Translations under genes and position numbers: made by a program
The notes under the pieces: model-generated
The model's database searches: none
Told to the model about the DNA's origin: nothing
What the model saw: the letters and a program-made list of their open reading frames with translations, nothing else
Source: Baylisascaris procyonis
Lineage: Eukaryota > Nematoda > Chromadorea > Rhabditida > Ascarididae
Direction: 5' to 3'
Length of the DNA stretch: 64,000 nucleotides
Assembly (NCBI GenBank): GCA_037389465.1
Contig: JAZARR010000193.1
Location: 186,001 to 250,000 of the forward strand
Shown: positions 38,392 through 49,652 of the stretch, piece by piece
Layout of the letters: the number at the start of each line of letters is the position of its first letter
Position numbering within the stretch: position 1 is the stretch's first letter

Positions 38392-38700
38392 TTTAGTATG
38401 GGTCCAATAAACCTTTGCACGCACAATTTCAACTGCATAAATAATTCAAAGAATGGATAACAAATGTGAACAAATGCATCAAAAAGTAAAAGAAGAAAGC
38501 AAACCTCAATGACTGCTGATTATTGCCACTGAGAGTTCCTTCTCATTCTTCTCGACCCTCCAGTGAGTCGGCGATATGCATTTCGCCGCAATTTTTGTCG
38601 ACATCCAGTTCGTATTGTACCACTCTGAAATAAACTTAACGCTATCTTTATATTCTCAACAATGCATCATACAACGATAAAATCTATGCAACCGTTTCAA
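38392..38700. repeat. Duplicated segment, copy B (exon-equivalent broken by a stop)
   Basis: The same blocks as copy A lie 1.26 kb to the right. In the frame that is open in copy A, the exon-equivalent from 38624 downward reads SGTIRTGCRQKLRRNAYR then RLTGGSRRMRRNSQWQ and then TAA before the GTTTGC donor. It therefore could not serve the same role without changing frame. Confidence 0.88.
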
Positions 38701-39742
38701 TCGTTTCAATTTTTATGTAATATAAAAAAATGAGTGACGACATTAGCAGGAAATCGAACAATGAAATATGATGAAAATGCACGCTACATTCATCACCCAC
38801 GGACTTTGAACATAACAAATATTTGCATAAATTTTGCGCTGATCCAATTTGCATTTATACAGATAGCGTTAGAAAAAATGGGATCCATTGTAAAAGAGTC
38901 GTATGAACGACTGGATTAACTACAGCACCAAGGTAATATAATGCGTACATTATTATTTCTAGCCAACCTATGATGGCTACTGATCAGGTGATTGCAACAT
39001 AAAAAAAGCACATTTTGTGGCTCCTCTAGCTGATGCTGAATTTATTTTCAACTTAATAAAATTCATTCGACCAAAATCACCAAAATTTTTAATCTCTAAT
39101 GAGTGAAGAAGAAGGAAAAAAGAGGGAAAATGGTAAAGAAAAGGAGCAAAATTTTTGCGGGAGCTCCTCTAATAGTAAATTTTTATATATTTTAGCTCAT
39201 CACGGAGGTATCTCATTGCAATATATAAGGATCTACGTTTCTGCAAAGGCTCCATTTGATTATCCTTATATGCATTCATCCTTAACATAAGACCGCTCCC
39301 ATCTACCCCCTTTTCGCATTTGACAAGCAAGCAGCCAATTTTAAAATGCGGAATTATTCGAAATTATGTTCTTTCACTCTCCCACTCTCATCTCTTCTCC
39401 CATTAAATCAACTTAACTAACCAGCTAAATTAAACTCAAACTTTATTCCTTGGCGATCCATAATGAAAGAGTCAACAACGCTCGACAGCCACACCTATCC
39501 AACACTCTTAGGGAATTATCCCCCCAAATGGACATATCACATACTTATCAAAAAAGTCTGAATTCATTGATAGCATTGCGATATGAATGTTAGTGATGAC
39601 GATCAAATCACGGCCAGTAAAGACCCGATCGAGGCGACCAAAGACCCCTTTTTCCCCTTTACCGCTTTCCTCATTTGGACCATATATTCTGTAAAGCGTC
39701 ATGCTTCTGATGCATATTTCAATGCTGCTTACTGCGCTTTAG

Positions 39743-39917
39743 GTGAATATACATAAAGCCAAACTTTCCATGCCTAAGAGCAGAATGTCAAAAAAAGATA
39801 GCAGGAAAAGTAAGAAAGAGTCGGCAAGGAAAGACCCACAGAGAGCCAATTTTCCACATCCTACAGCACGACGGCTCCATTCGTGGGTGGCATTGCGACG
39901 AGATTATCTGCAAACAA
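39743..39917 (+). other. Candidate + strand exon, basic N-terminus (MPKSRMSKKDSRKSKK...)
   Basis: This segment is bounded by a GCGCTTTAG acceptor and a GTAAAC donor and is open throughout. From the ATG at 39770 it reads MPKSRMSKKDSRKSKKES, ARKDPQRANFPHPTARRL and HSWVALRRDYLQT. It is very basic (SKK/RKSKK) followed by a less charged stretch, like a cytoplasmic N-terminus. No family was recognised and no following exon was found. If the Rap-GAP gene starts at 40.6 kb, this would be nested in its intron on the opposite strand. Confidence 0.35.
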
Positions 39918-40521
39918 GTAAACACTACATATATACAGACACAGTTTGCACACTGGTGCATATTTCTCTATTATTCGTTATCAAAAAAAAAAAAAAAAAA
40001 ATTAAAGCCCAGCCGCCTGGGGTAAAAAGCATGTGAAGCAACAATCTCGCAGCATCAGTTCTCTTGCTTTCCCAAATAAATCTCCTCACCAAAGCTTTAG
40101 CTACATCACTTCGCGTAACTATGCGTCATGTGAAGTAATGACCGCAACAGCAAGAAATATTATTACTTTTCAATTCTTCATGCTGAGCACGCTTTTAATG
40201 AAAAGAACTCGAAGAGAGTTTTAGCGGAGCAAAATTCATTCAAATGACGATAAACAAAGATGAACTATCGGAAGCAGTGAATCGTTGTAGCTGAGAGTGG
40301 ATGCCCTCCGTTGCCTTAATTAAAGTTGCAGTCATGCCCTAAAACTAAGCATGCCCATCTCCTATTGTGAAATATTTTTGCTTATCCCAAAGAATTCATT
40401 GCATTTTCTCGTTAAACGTTCCTTTCTTCCACACCTTATTTTAAGTTCCCTTCATTGAAAATTACGCATACTCTCAAAATTAACAGGTAATTTGAAATAA
40501 AAGGAGATAAGTTGCTCTCAC

Positions 40522-40644
40522 CGATAATCGGGCTCCAAGCGGCATGATTCGCTGAATCAATCGAATTCACCTTTCGTGTTCTAACCGCCCGCACATCGGC
40601 CACTAACGATAACGCGCCGCTTGCCGTTGAAGAATTCTTCATTA
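40522..40644 (-). CDS. Candidate first coding exon (ATG just after a splice acceptor)
   Basis: An AATATATTTCAG acceptor is followed by TA and then ATG (40642-40640). Forty codons are open to a GTGAGA donor, leaving phase 1: MKNSSTASGALSLVADVR, AVRTRKVNSIDSANHAAW, SPII. The ATG lying two bases after a strong acceptor is typical of nematode trans-spliced first exons, or of a second exon after a non-coding first exon. The local GC content is above background. It could be the 5' end of the Rap-GAP gene, but the phase does not join directly to 15003 (which needs phase 2), so at least one more exon would be required. It could also belong to another gene. Confidence 0.45.
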
Positions 40645-40674
40645 CTGAAATATATTTCTATGTTTTCCCAAAAT

Positions 40675-40795
40675 AGGAATAAATAAATGAGCAATAAATG
40701 AGTAATAAGTGAATAAAATGAATAAAATAAATGAATAAAATTAATAAAATTAGTAAACAAATAGACAAACAAATAAATTAATAAACACAACATCC
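40675..40795. repeat. AAATG/AATAA low-complexity tract
   Basis: Irregular repeats of AATAAATGAG, GAATAAAA and similar. The minus-strand reading through it is an artefact. Confidence 0.85.
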
Positions 40796-41655
40796 CCTTC
40801 AATCACCATTCCATATCATTTATCATATCGTTTTCCACTCGAGAATACAATCATAATGATTAGCGCTCAGTGCATAAAATTAGAATAAATCTTCTATGAG
40901 TGGATGCTTTCCAAACACTTTTTGAGAACAACCTTATTCAGAGGAGGGGATATCTAAACGATCACAAACAATGTTTTATAGGATATCATACTATATCGGC
41001 ATTTAATCACAAAATTGGACCGCTTTCACAGCAAATTAGCCATTTCTCGCAATACTATCTCTGATGTGATTCTATTCACATCCATTAAGGAAAAAATGTA
41101 TTTAATCAAGCGATTTTTGCTTAATTCAGTGAATTAAGTCCAATGCTTGAAAGGCACTTTTGCATTTTCCATTCTAAATGAGACCAATCATTCTTAAGAA
41201 AATTGAATCAATTCAACTCCTAGCTGCCGTTGGAATCGATTTTCCCAAACCTTTATAAACGCAACTTAAGATTATATCATTTGTTTTTCACCTTTAAATA
41301 TTTGTGAATAAACCTTGGAGACACCTACCCAACAGAGTTGGAGTACAAGGAATACCAATAATATACTAAATAACTAACATCCTTTGATGCCATCTGCTAC
41401 CAATCTCGTATCTTCCCGATTGGCGCTAACGGCGCCGACCTGTTCTCGTAAATCGATTCGCTTATGTCGGCGGCCCTCTCTCATATTCCTTATCACTTGA
41501 TTTTTCCATCACTACCATCGACCTTCTAGCCATTGCCTTAAATCCAGAAAACGATTCAACAACACGGTATCAAACATAGCGATGCCGAGCGTAAACGACG
41601 CATTTCTAAGTGTTTTCGTTCGTCAATATTGGCAAAACGCATCAAACAACGGTCG

Positions 41656-41742
41656 ATGTCGGCTTTCGATGATAGACAATAAAACACTATCGCACCGTTT
41701 GTGTGCGATAGTGTTTTATTGTCTATCATCGAAAGCCGACAT
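41656..41742. repeat. Perfect hairpin: 40-bp arms, 7-base loop
   Basis: Bases 41656-41695 (starting ATGTCGGCTTTCGATG, ending ACTATCGCAC) are the exact reverse complement of 41703-41742. The loop is CGTTTGT. A second small palindrome (ATTTTCCT-CGGG-AGGAAAAT) follows at about 41741-41760, at the edge of the dispersed repeat. Confidence 0.95.
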
Positions 41743-41749
41743 TTTCCTC

Positions 41750-42041
41750 GGGAGGAAAATTGGCCAGCAGACGCACTGCCGCGTCAAATGATACGATGAA
41801 GGGATGATTGTGCTGCTTAGAAATAAGCTAAACGCCAGTTCCACCTTCATCGAAAAAAGCAAGACTGGAAAGAAATATACCTTGCGAAGCCGGAGAATCC
41901 ACAATTTCCGGCACTGCGCTGCTCTGATTTGGGAGTGCGTCAGAGGGAGTGTGGGATAGACTGCAGTGCTTTGGCCATACACGCAGCTTTGCAGTCCCGC
42001 CCAAGACGCCCTGATGGGCATCGACGCTCCTCTGCGATACC
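41750..42041. repeat. Dispersed 0.29-kb repeat, copy 1
   Basis: It is roughly 80% identical to 51432-51729 in the same orientation. Shared blocks include GGGAGGAAAATTGGCCA, TTGTGCTGCTTAGAAATA, ACCTTCATCGAAAAAAG and CTGATGGGCATCGACG. Several frames appear open on both strands, but differences between the copies are not concentrated at third positions and include in-frame stops, so it looks like a non-coding repeat or dead element. It is GC-richer than its surroundings. Confidence 0.88.
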
Positions 42042-42049
42042 GTTGTGAC

Positions 42050-43330
42050 ACGAGACGAATTCGGCGGTGCACGACGCTGCATAATCCCCATTCGCCAGCG
42101 AAGCACGTCAACCTTCACGTCTAAAGGAAAGCGACACCGTCGAATCAACCTTCACAACAAACCCATATATCTCATACTGCCAACGCACTTCAACAGACGA
42201 GAAGTAAAGCAATGAGTGTAACTGCAGGGATCGGCTGAAGGTGACTCCCCTCGGCCGTTAGATGTTCACTTCATATTCGCATTTCTGTTTCCTTGTCTGT
42301 CTACAGTGTGAGTGAAAGGGATGCAAAACTTGCAAATATTACGTGGAAGTAACCTGCTTTTGCGGGCAAATAGTAACCTGTTTTTTACGCTACTGATGAT
42401 GAGTTCACATGATCAACCTTCCGGTAGAGAAATCCTATTCTACTGGACAATCTAAAGACTTATTACCTAAGAATGGACAGTTCACCAAGACTGAACATGT
42501 AGAACCTTACGCCTGGATGAGTCTCGAAGGATGTACTCGATCTAAGTTGATATCAGCCATGATAAAACGATAACATCCCAAGACCTACTATTAAAATGGC
42601 AATGTAAAACTGCAATTCATGAAGCATCCATAAACGTATTAGAGAATAGCCTTATCAATAGTGAATAATCGTTATCACTAATGATATCAGTGTTGCAAAT
42701 GTTTCGATGAGTACGCATAATAATGTACAATAAATAAATATAATTAAAAGTGAAACAAAAATAATTCGTTAATACTTCTTGAGAAAATCCAATCGAGCAA
42801 TTTTTCATTCCAACGCTATTCTGAAATGCAGACGCTATCAAAACGAAACTGTGGCATATCCCATCGCGTAGTATAGGAAGTCATCCTTCTAAGTAGCCGA
42901 ATCGTACCGAACGCATCAACGAGTTAGCATGAGATTATGGATAATCGATGGTGTTTCTAGATACATCAAGTCACTGACCAAGAGTTCATTTCTTTCATGT
43001 TGGATACGAGCATATCCTCAACAGCATTAACATTCACAGGTTTGAAAATTTCCGCATTCTATATTGAATGCAAACCCAATATCAACACTTTAATGCTGTT
43101 GTAGTCTTACTTGTGAAATTGAAACAACTATATGCTTTTGTTTAAAACGATATCGATTCGCATGTCCAATATCCTCATATTTTTAGTGCTTGCTTTTCAT
43201 ATTTTTCTAACTAATTTACTTTGCAAAAGTGTGATATGGTGTCATCTTACAAAATCGGAAACAGTAAAGCATTAGCAAAAAAGCAAAAAACATTTGCCTA
43301 TATAAATATGCGGTATATGTTTCCATATGT
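42050..43330. other. No gene recognised
   Basis: Unstructured AT-rich sequence between the dispersed repeat and the inverted-arm element. No splice-bounded open segment was seen. Confidence 0.5.
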
Positions 43331-44204
43331 GTTTGTCTTTTTCTGAAGCACCGGATGGGGGTCCAACAAAAACGAATATTTTGTACAAGGTTTATTCAGG
43401 GAATAGCTCAGTCGAAACCTGAAAGCATTGTTAACGCACATGAGTTTTTTTGTTGCTCATTTGTGAGAGCAGTTGACTGGTCGGGAGGAATGCAAAAAAG
43501 CGCATCTCGTGCCAACTCCTCTGGCAGGTTTTTGTAACTGCTCACTCTTTCCCTTTATTTTCTTAATCTATATAGAAAGTTTGCAGTTGCTTTAATCTAT
43601 ATAGAAAATGTTTCATTGATTGTTTACAGTTATGAAATTCAGGAATATGATAAGCGTATAACTGCAAATATAGTGAAGTACCCCACTTTTCCAAAAGTTT
43701 TCCTCATGTCCAAAAAAGGTATCGCAATTTAAACTACTCGCAGTTGATAGTTTTTGGTAATTCAAATTTCTGTTGTCTTCTTCGAGACAAAGGGCTATGA
43801 ACCTTTTAACCAACATTCATCAACTAATATAACTGATGTTAATACCCAATTCCACTCAATATTACGCTCTAATTGAATAATAATTTGCACTATTATCGCT
43901 TATTTATATATGCAAAACTTATGACATAGTGTTTACAATGTTAAATTGCGTACAAGCTAAGAAAATAAGAGGAAAGAGTAAGCAATTACAAAAACCTGCC
44001 AGAGGAGTTAGCACAAGATGCGCTTTTTGCATTCCTCCCGACCAATCAACTGCTCTCACAAGTGAACAACAAAAAACTCATGTGCGTTAACAATGCTTCC
44101 AGATTTCAACTGAGCTATTCCCAGAATAAAAACCTAAAAAATATTCGTTTTTCTCGGACCCCATCCGGAGTAAAATTTGTGCAAAGATTCAGGAAAAGAC
44201 AAGC
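43331..44204. mobile_element. Foldback/MITE-like element with about 240-bp inverted arms
   Basis: The left arm 43331-43567 and the right arm 43955-44204 are reverse complements with scattered mismatches and small indels. Shared runs include TGTTAACGCACATGAGTTTT, CTCCTCTGGCAGGTTTTTGT, GGTCGGGAGGAATGCAAAAA and GGAATAGCTCAG. The spacer of about 387 bp is AT-rich and has no ORF of note; it contains a short direct repeat TTAATCTATATAGAAA. No transposase is present, so it would be non-autonomous. Exact termini and target-site duplication could not be fixed by eye. Confidence 0.85.
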
Positions 44205-44209
44205 TCATA

Positions 44210-47200
44210 TAAAAACTGACAAGTTCAAAGACAAGCTCATCCTAAATGAGACCAATCAGAGAGACTGATGGCAGATTGTTTCCAATCTTGCAAGATGATG
44301 CCATGTTGCACTTTTACAAAGTACATTAGTAAAAAAATATGAAAAACAAGCACCAAAAATTCAATGATATTAGACATACGAATCACATATCGTTTTAAAC
44401 AAAAGCATATGGTTCTTCCAATTCCCAAGTAAGACTATAACAGTTTAGAGCATTAGTACTGGGAATTTTCAAAGTTGTGAATCTGGATTTTGGCAACGAA
44501 AATCGGGACATTGTTAGAAGATGTGTGACCATAACAAACTTTTGAGGTCCTCGATTAGTTTGCCTCATTCGTTCCGGTTTGGACGGTTTCCGCCGTGATT
44601 GGTGGAAATAAAGGATTTCTTTCAATGGTCGAAAGTAATTTTAAGAAGCAAAACTTTCACTAACAGAAATGAGGTGATATCCAATAATGAAGTAACAATC
44701 TGTTGACGGACATATATTTCCTCCTAGAGAATGACTTCTACCACATCATTCCCTCCCATAAGAGAGCATTTAGGCTAAAACTAAAATATGCTGCTACCGA
44801 AAGAACAGGCGAAACATTAGAAGCAAACATGGCAACCAGATGATGATAGAGAAGGAAGAAATTTGGGCGATAGTTACCGAGAAATCTAAAATGATATCAC
44901 CCCTGAGGATAAATCTTGGATCCTAGAACTATTAGGAAATCTTACAGGGTAACTAACTGACAGTGCCCTCTGTGCTACCACATACTTCATTCGTGAAAGA
45001 GAAAACCGCCTCATGGATATGATTTGAGACTATATTTATGAAAGAGTGGCATGTTTGTAAAAAGCACATAGCCGTGCCCCTTCATCGCTCCCCGATGCAT
45101 CTTCGTGCATACTCAAGAGCCCATAGCAAATTCATCACATTTCAGCTACGCTGTGGAAACAAGAGTGCGCCAAGAATCCGATGTATTTACTGTTGGTTCG
45201 ACTGCATTTTGCATTTGTCTATCTAGGAATTTCCATGTGCAAGTATGATGACATCTTTAAGCATATATAACTCAAAAATGAGATGACCTATTCGATCTAT
45301 TCGAACAAATAGACAATAGGGAGTTATTATTTTATGAAAATAATAATTGACCAAAGTTTTCACGGATACCGTATTGAGATTACTCAACAAATGAGCAAAT
45401 GCGCAAGTTTTTCGAAACTTAATGAAATGAAAAGAAAGGAAATAGAAGCAAGGATTCAAAGAAACGAACCAGCTGACGACAATCGTAATCGACGCATTCC
45501 ACAGCAACGGCACTCACATCACAGAAGCAGATTCTTTTGCCCGCTAGATTCAGTGTTGTGTCGATGATATTGTGACGGGAAACATTAGGATGGCAGACGA
45601 ACCGTCCAGTCAGCTTCTATGCATGCTTCCTCATGTATTCACCCAAAAAAGATATCTGAAAAAGGCAACATGCAGCGGAGCTCCAAATAATGGGTAAATT
45701 TGCTCACGTTTTTAACTCAAGCCATCTTGCGAAAAAATCAAAAACCTCATATTATTCATTTGATTAATAGCACTGAAAGTACCTCATTTTGGGACGAAGT
45801 CATGCCGACCTACTAAATGTAGACAACAATGCGTTGCATCGGAGCATTGGAGTGCAACAAACTACTTCAGTCAGTAATTCCATAGCGGTCTTCAAACTTG
45901 AATTCGATGCGAATTCCAAGTCTAACCAAAAGTTTTCAAGACAATGTTGGAGAATTATGTGAGACAAAGTAACATTAGACTGATAAAATTGAACATTAAA
46001 ACGGAAGTGTTGATAAAGAGAAATGAGATTAGGAAATGCATCACATACTTAAGGAATCTTTAAATAAGAAGTCATTTTTAAGAGACATCTCCATATAAAA
46101 CCGATAATATGTGAGCGATTTATGATTATTAAATTTGATTAGAAAAAGGTTATCAAAAGAAACGCATTGTTTCGAAAACAATTCTTTCTCGTTGTATTGT
46201 TGTTTCTCGAATGCGCAAAAAAAATGTAAATAAAAAAAGCGAAAAAAAAACAGCAAAACTAACCAAATGTCGCTTCGTCGTCAAAAGCCGAGACGATACT
46301 GGCGAAGAAGTAAAAGCACGGTGCTTCCTTCATCACATAGGGAAAGTCACTGAAAATGCCTTCTTAGAATGGTTATTTTATAACGCGTTCAGTAAACGTC
46401 AACGACCGTGCAACAACCATTTCGCAATAGTAATGCTTGCACAGACACTTAGAGCACTGTAAATATGACAAATTATATTAGACGCTTCTTAGAAAAATTC
46501 CAAATTTGAAAAAAAAAATTAAAATGTCATTGAATAATGCGACGGAAGATATTTCTTTACTAGCAAATATTCGGCATTCCTATAACATTTAAATATGCAA
46601 TCCCGCGAAAAAATGATATATTGCTCGACATATTATTAACGTCACAATGTTCTGTTATAGGAAATGCTACAAAATTAACGTCAGATATTCCGCTGAAAGA
46701 ACACAAAAAATTAGAGCATAAAAGCGATATTTCTATCTGCTAATTCGCAGTCGCCCAACTGTAAACGAAAGCTATATAGTTTCTGTCATAAAAAACTGCA
46801 CTCTGCCATAAGTTATGCAAGCATCTTAACCGTAATACTTCTAGATTTCTAATAACATTGCATCGAAACAGCAATATCAGTTAATAGCACGCACAGAAAA
46901 CTGATATGAAATATGCGTGTTCGTATAACTCAAAAAGATGGGAATGATGCTTGAAAAGCGTTGATACGTGACAGTCCATCACAAACAGCCATTCATTCAC
47001 AAGAACTGAGGAAGTGATGGAGTAAGCCATGAACCTCAAAAACTTCGTGAAGAAGTTCCATTCAGACGCAACAACCACTGCAAAACTCTTACCGGCCTCA
47101 AAATTTTGCAAACAAATCCATTCCCACAGTGCATAACTCAACATATCCCTAAGAGATATGTGCCGGTCATCACATACCCATTAGCGCTCTCTATGTAAAC

Positions 47201-47850
47201 GTCATTCCATGCAATTTTGTTGCTATAATTCCAATTGCGCATTACAAGAATTAGTAAGCACCTTACCAATGAGTGAAATATCACTTTCAGGCGTAATTGA
47301 TGCGTTGCTCATTAAGCCTTAAATAGCCAACCCGAAAAGTTTGCCAACATAAGTAGAAAACTGTGGCCAGAATAAACAAACATAACAAACATTATATAGT
47401 ACTGCGCGTAAAACTGTGAAGTGTTGCGAAAAGGAAAGTATGAGGCCGCACGTCGACTTTTTTCAATTTTAAGGTCACTAGAAGTCTTCCCAAGTCACTT
47501 TTCATCCTTTCCTTTCCAAAACCCCATTACAACACTTTCAAAAGAAAACTCAATGTTTTCGACCCTCAGTTTTTTGGAACTTTGGCACCATCGACGATCT
47601 TTCTTCGTTTTGCACTTTTAAAATACATGCTCCAAGAAGAAAGTCCCCTCCTTGAAGAATACAATTATTATACACGTGTACACGTGTAACAATGTAAGCC
47701 TGCTTTCCGCCACACATCACTAGGAAATGACAAGCATAAAAATTTTGATCGTTGATAAAGACCAATCCGACCATCAAAAACTAAATGATCAATTCGTCAC
47801 CAGAGTTCTATCAGAGACACCGTTTCCATTCTGTGAAGGATTCGACCACA
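44210..47850. other. No gene recognised
   Basis: Short open frames (for example + 46211-46462, with a basic N-terminus, and - 44395-44625) show no recognisable domain. No clathrin homology was found here beyond the weak traces near 47.9 kb. Confidence 0.5.
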
Positions 47851-47904
47851 ATACATTAGAAGAGCAATCGTGAGGTCATTTTACAGCTTCACTCAACTAT
47901 GTGA

Positions 47905-49652
47905 TCTATGTGATATCGTAATGTGACTCAACAGCTCTTTGGCTTGATCGCACCTTTTACATGATTTCTTATCAATTTCAAAACAGAATCGGCAAGACGA
48001 CAAGCAATAAAATGTTCAGAAAGAATGGATTAAGCACCACAACGAAACGGCCTAGCTTCCAGGAAGCTACTTCAGCTAGTTGCCCAGAAAAGCTTAAAAC
48101 CTACAAATTTTGACAGAACGTCTGACCAGCTTTTTGAAAAAAAAGAAAGAAAAACTATGAGAACGCCTCGCAATGGCACTAGTAGAAGAAGCATTTAACC
48201 ACAAACTTTCAAATCATAGCTTCTAGCTCTATCTGTGAATGCAGCAATCACGCAACGTCCTATTCGCTCAAGCTCAATCTTTAAGCTGCAGCACTCCCGT
48301 AATGTCCTGACCATTCTAGCTTAATCTTTGAACTGCAGCACGTATGCAACACCCTAGTCACTGTAACTCAATCATCTAAGCTGCAATAGTTTCGCAATAT
48401 CTCAGTCACTTCAGTGAAGAAAGAAGCAATGCAAGTTGCATATATTGATGGCGGCGGTGTTGACATCGAATTTTTTGAAAATATCGAATTCCTCTTCATA
48501 AAGTTCGTTCGAGATGGCGATGTTCGCAATATCAGGTGCATCGTAGTTGTCCGGCTTCTGAATGTAATCCATCACTCGTGTGCGATCCGCTTTAATTGCA
48601 GTCAGAACGAGGAGATTCTGCAGGTTCCTTCAACAATGAAACAATTCAGCGATTGCTATAACCACGTCGCCGATACAACACCGATACAGAATGATCAAAG
48701 CTCGATATGGAATGATTAAGGCAAGATACGGAACGATCAAAACTCGATACGGAATGATCGAGACATCAACCTGCTCGCACAGATCCGGAAATTTATCGGT
48801 ATTTAATGATATGCAAAAACGAACATCGCCATGTGGGGTACAAGAACAGATCTAATGAAAGTTGCCACAGTCAGCGCTCAGATATGGTAAGTTCAACGGC
48901 TTCGAAGAGCATAATACGAGCTGGCTCAGATGAAATCTCAACGATCACAGTCTACGCCCCATACCTTGCCAAAAAAGCATAAGGCCTAACCTGTGCTCAG
49001 CGAAAGCTGAACTGTCGAGAACGATCTTCTCGAGCAATTTAATAATCTCATTTGGCAGCCATTTGGTAAATAAACTGTCATGAAAGCTTTTACCGTCGTT
49101 GAAATATCCTCGGATTTATCGTCCCCAATAACGCCATTTGGACCACCTTAACAACGGAAAACTTTGTCTTCGTTTCTAACAAAATAAGTCACAAGATGAA
49201 AAGGGAATAAGCATGACGACGCAGCTACACACAATTTTTTCCCAAGTGGCTAGTAAACGGTGCAATGAGTCGAAGTAATAAACCTCAAAAACCAACTTAA
49301 AAAATAAATCGTCAAAAATGACTTTATTTAGACTCTACATCAGCTTCCCTCTTGAACATTACAATATTATCGAGTGCCAAAACTGATCGCACCAATCTAG
49401 CAGATAAACAACAGTGATAACGCCTATCAAGAAAAAATATATAAAAGAAAAAAAAAACGAAATCTCTACTCTCGCTGGCGCACTTCTATCAAAGCGCACA
49501 AACAATAGCTACCTGGTCGATGAGTTGACGCCTATGTTGATCATCCTCAGTGAGCACCTGAGCCCATAAGTAAAATCACTTCTTTTCAGCAAATAACGTG
49601 CCAAAGTCTTAAAGTTCCCGTGGTATGGCATCAACAAATTCGTCTAAGATGT
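47905..49652 (-). pseudogene. Clathrin heavy chain fragment, intron-containing pseudogene
   Basis: Clathrin heavy chain forms the legs of the triskelion coat for endocytosis and Golgi vesicles. Three exon-like blocks in order match its leg region. Block 1 (49652-49513) reads FKTLARYLLKRSDFT, then WAQVLTEDDQHRRQLIDQ up to a GTAGCT donor. Block 2 (49146-48991) reads VVQMALLGT, DDKSEDISTTVKAFMT, then LPNEIIKLLEKIVLDSSA and FAEH. Block 3 (48627-48440) reads [54 protein letters not shown] and DVNTAAIN. Splice sites at LIDQ/VVQ and EH(AG/G)N are intact, so it is not a retrocopy. It is dead: one base is lost between DFT and WAQ, the frame breaks after ALLGT, about 11 bases are duplicated around the LPN block, and a stop follows AIN. 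Weak traces (an RAYEF-like block near 48.2 kb, KEAVDS near 47.92 kb) suggest further decay. Only about 200 of about 1,680 residues are covered. Confidence 0.85.
48243..48410. repeat. About 56-bp tandem repeat, about three copies, within the clathrin pseudogene
   Basis: Units begin near GCAGCAATCACGCAACGTCC, GCAGCACTCCCGTAATGTCC, GCAGCACGTATGCAACACCC and end in CTTTAAGCT/CTTTGAACT. The array lies directly downstream (minus direction) of the last well-preserved clathrin block. Confidence 0.8.

Noticed and set aside
41716..42148. Overlapping minus-strand ORFs of 106 and 131 codons
   Set aside because: They lie in the dispersed repeat. The second copy has stops and changes at all codon positions, so a conserved protein is not supported.
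48414..48719. 101-codon + strand ORF
   Set aside because: It is the antisense shadow of the clathrin pseudogene block 3.
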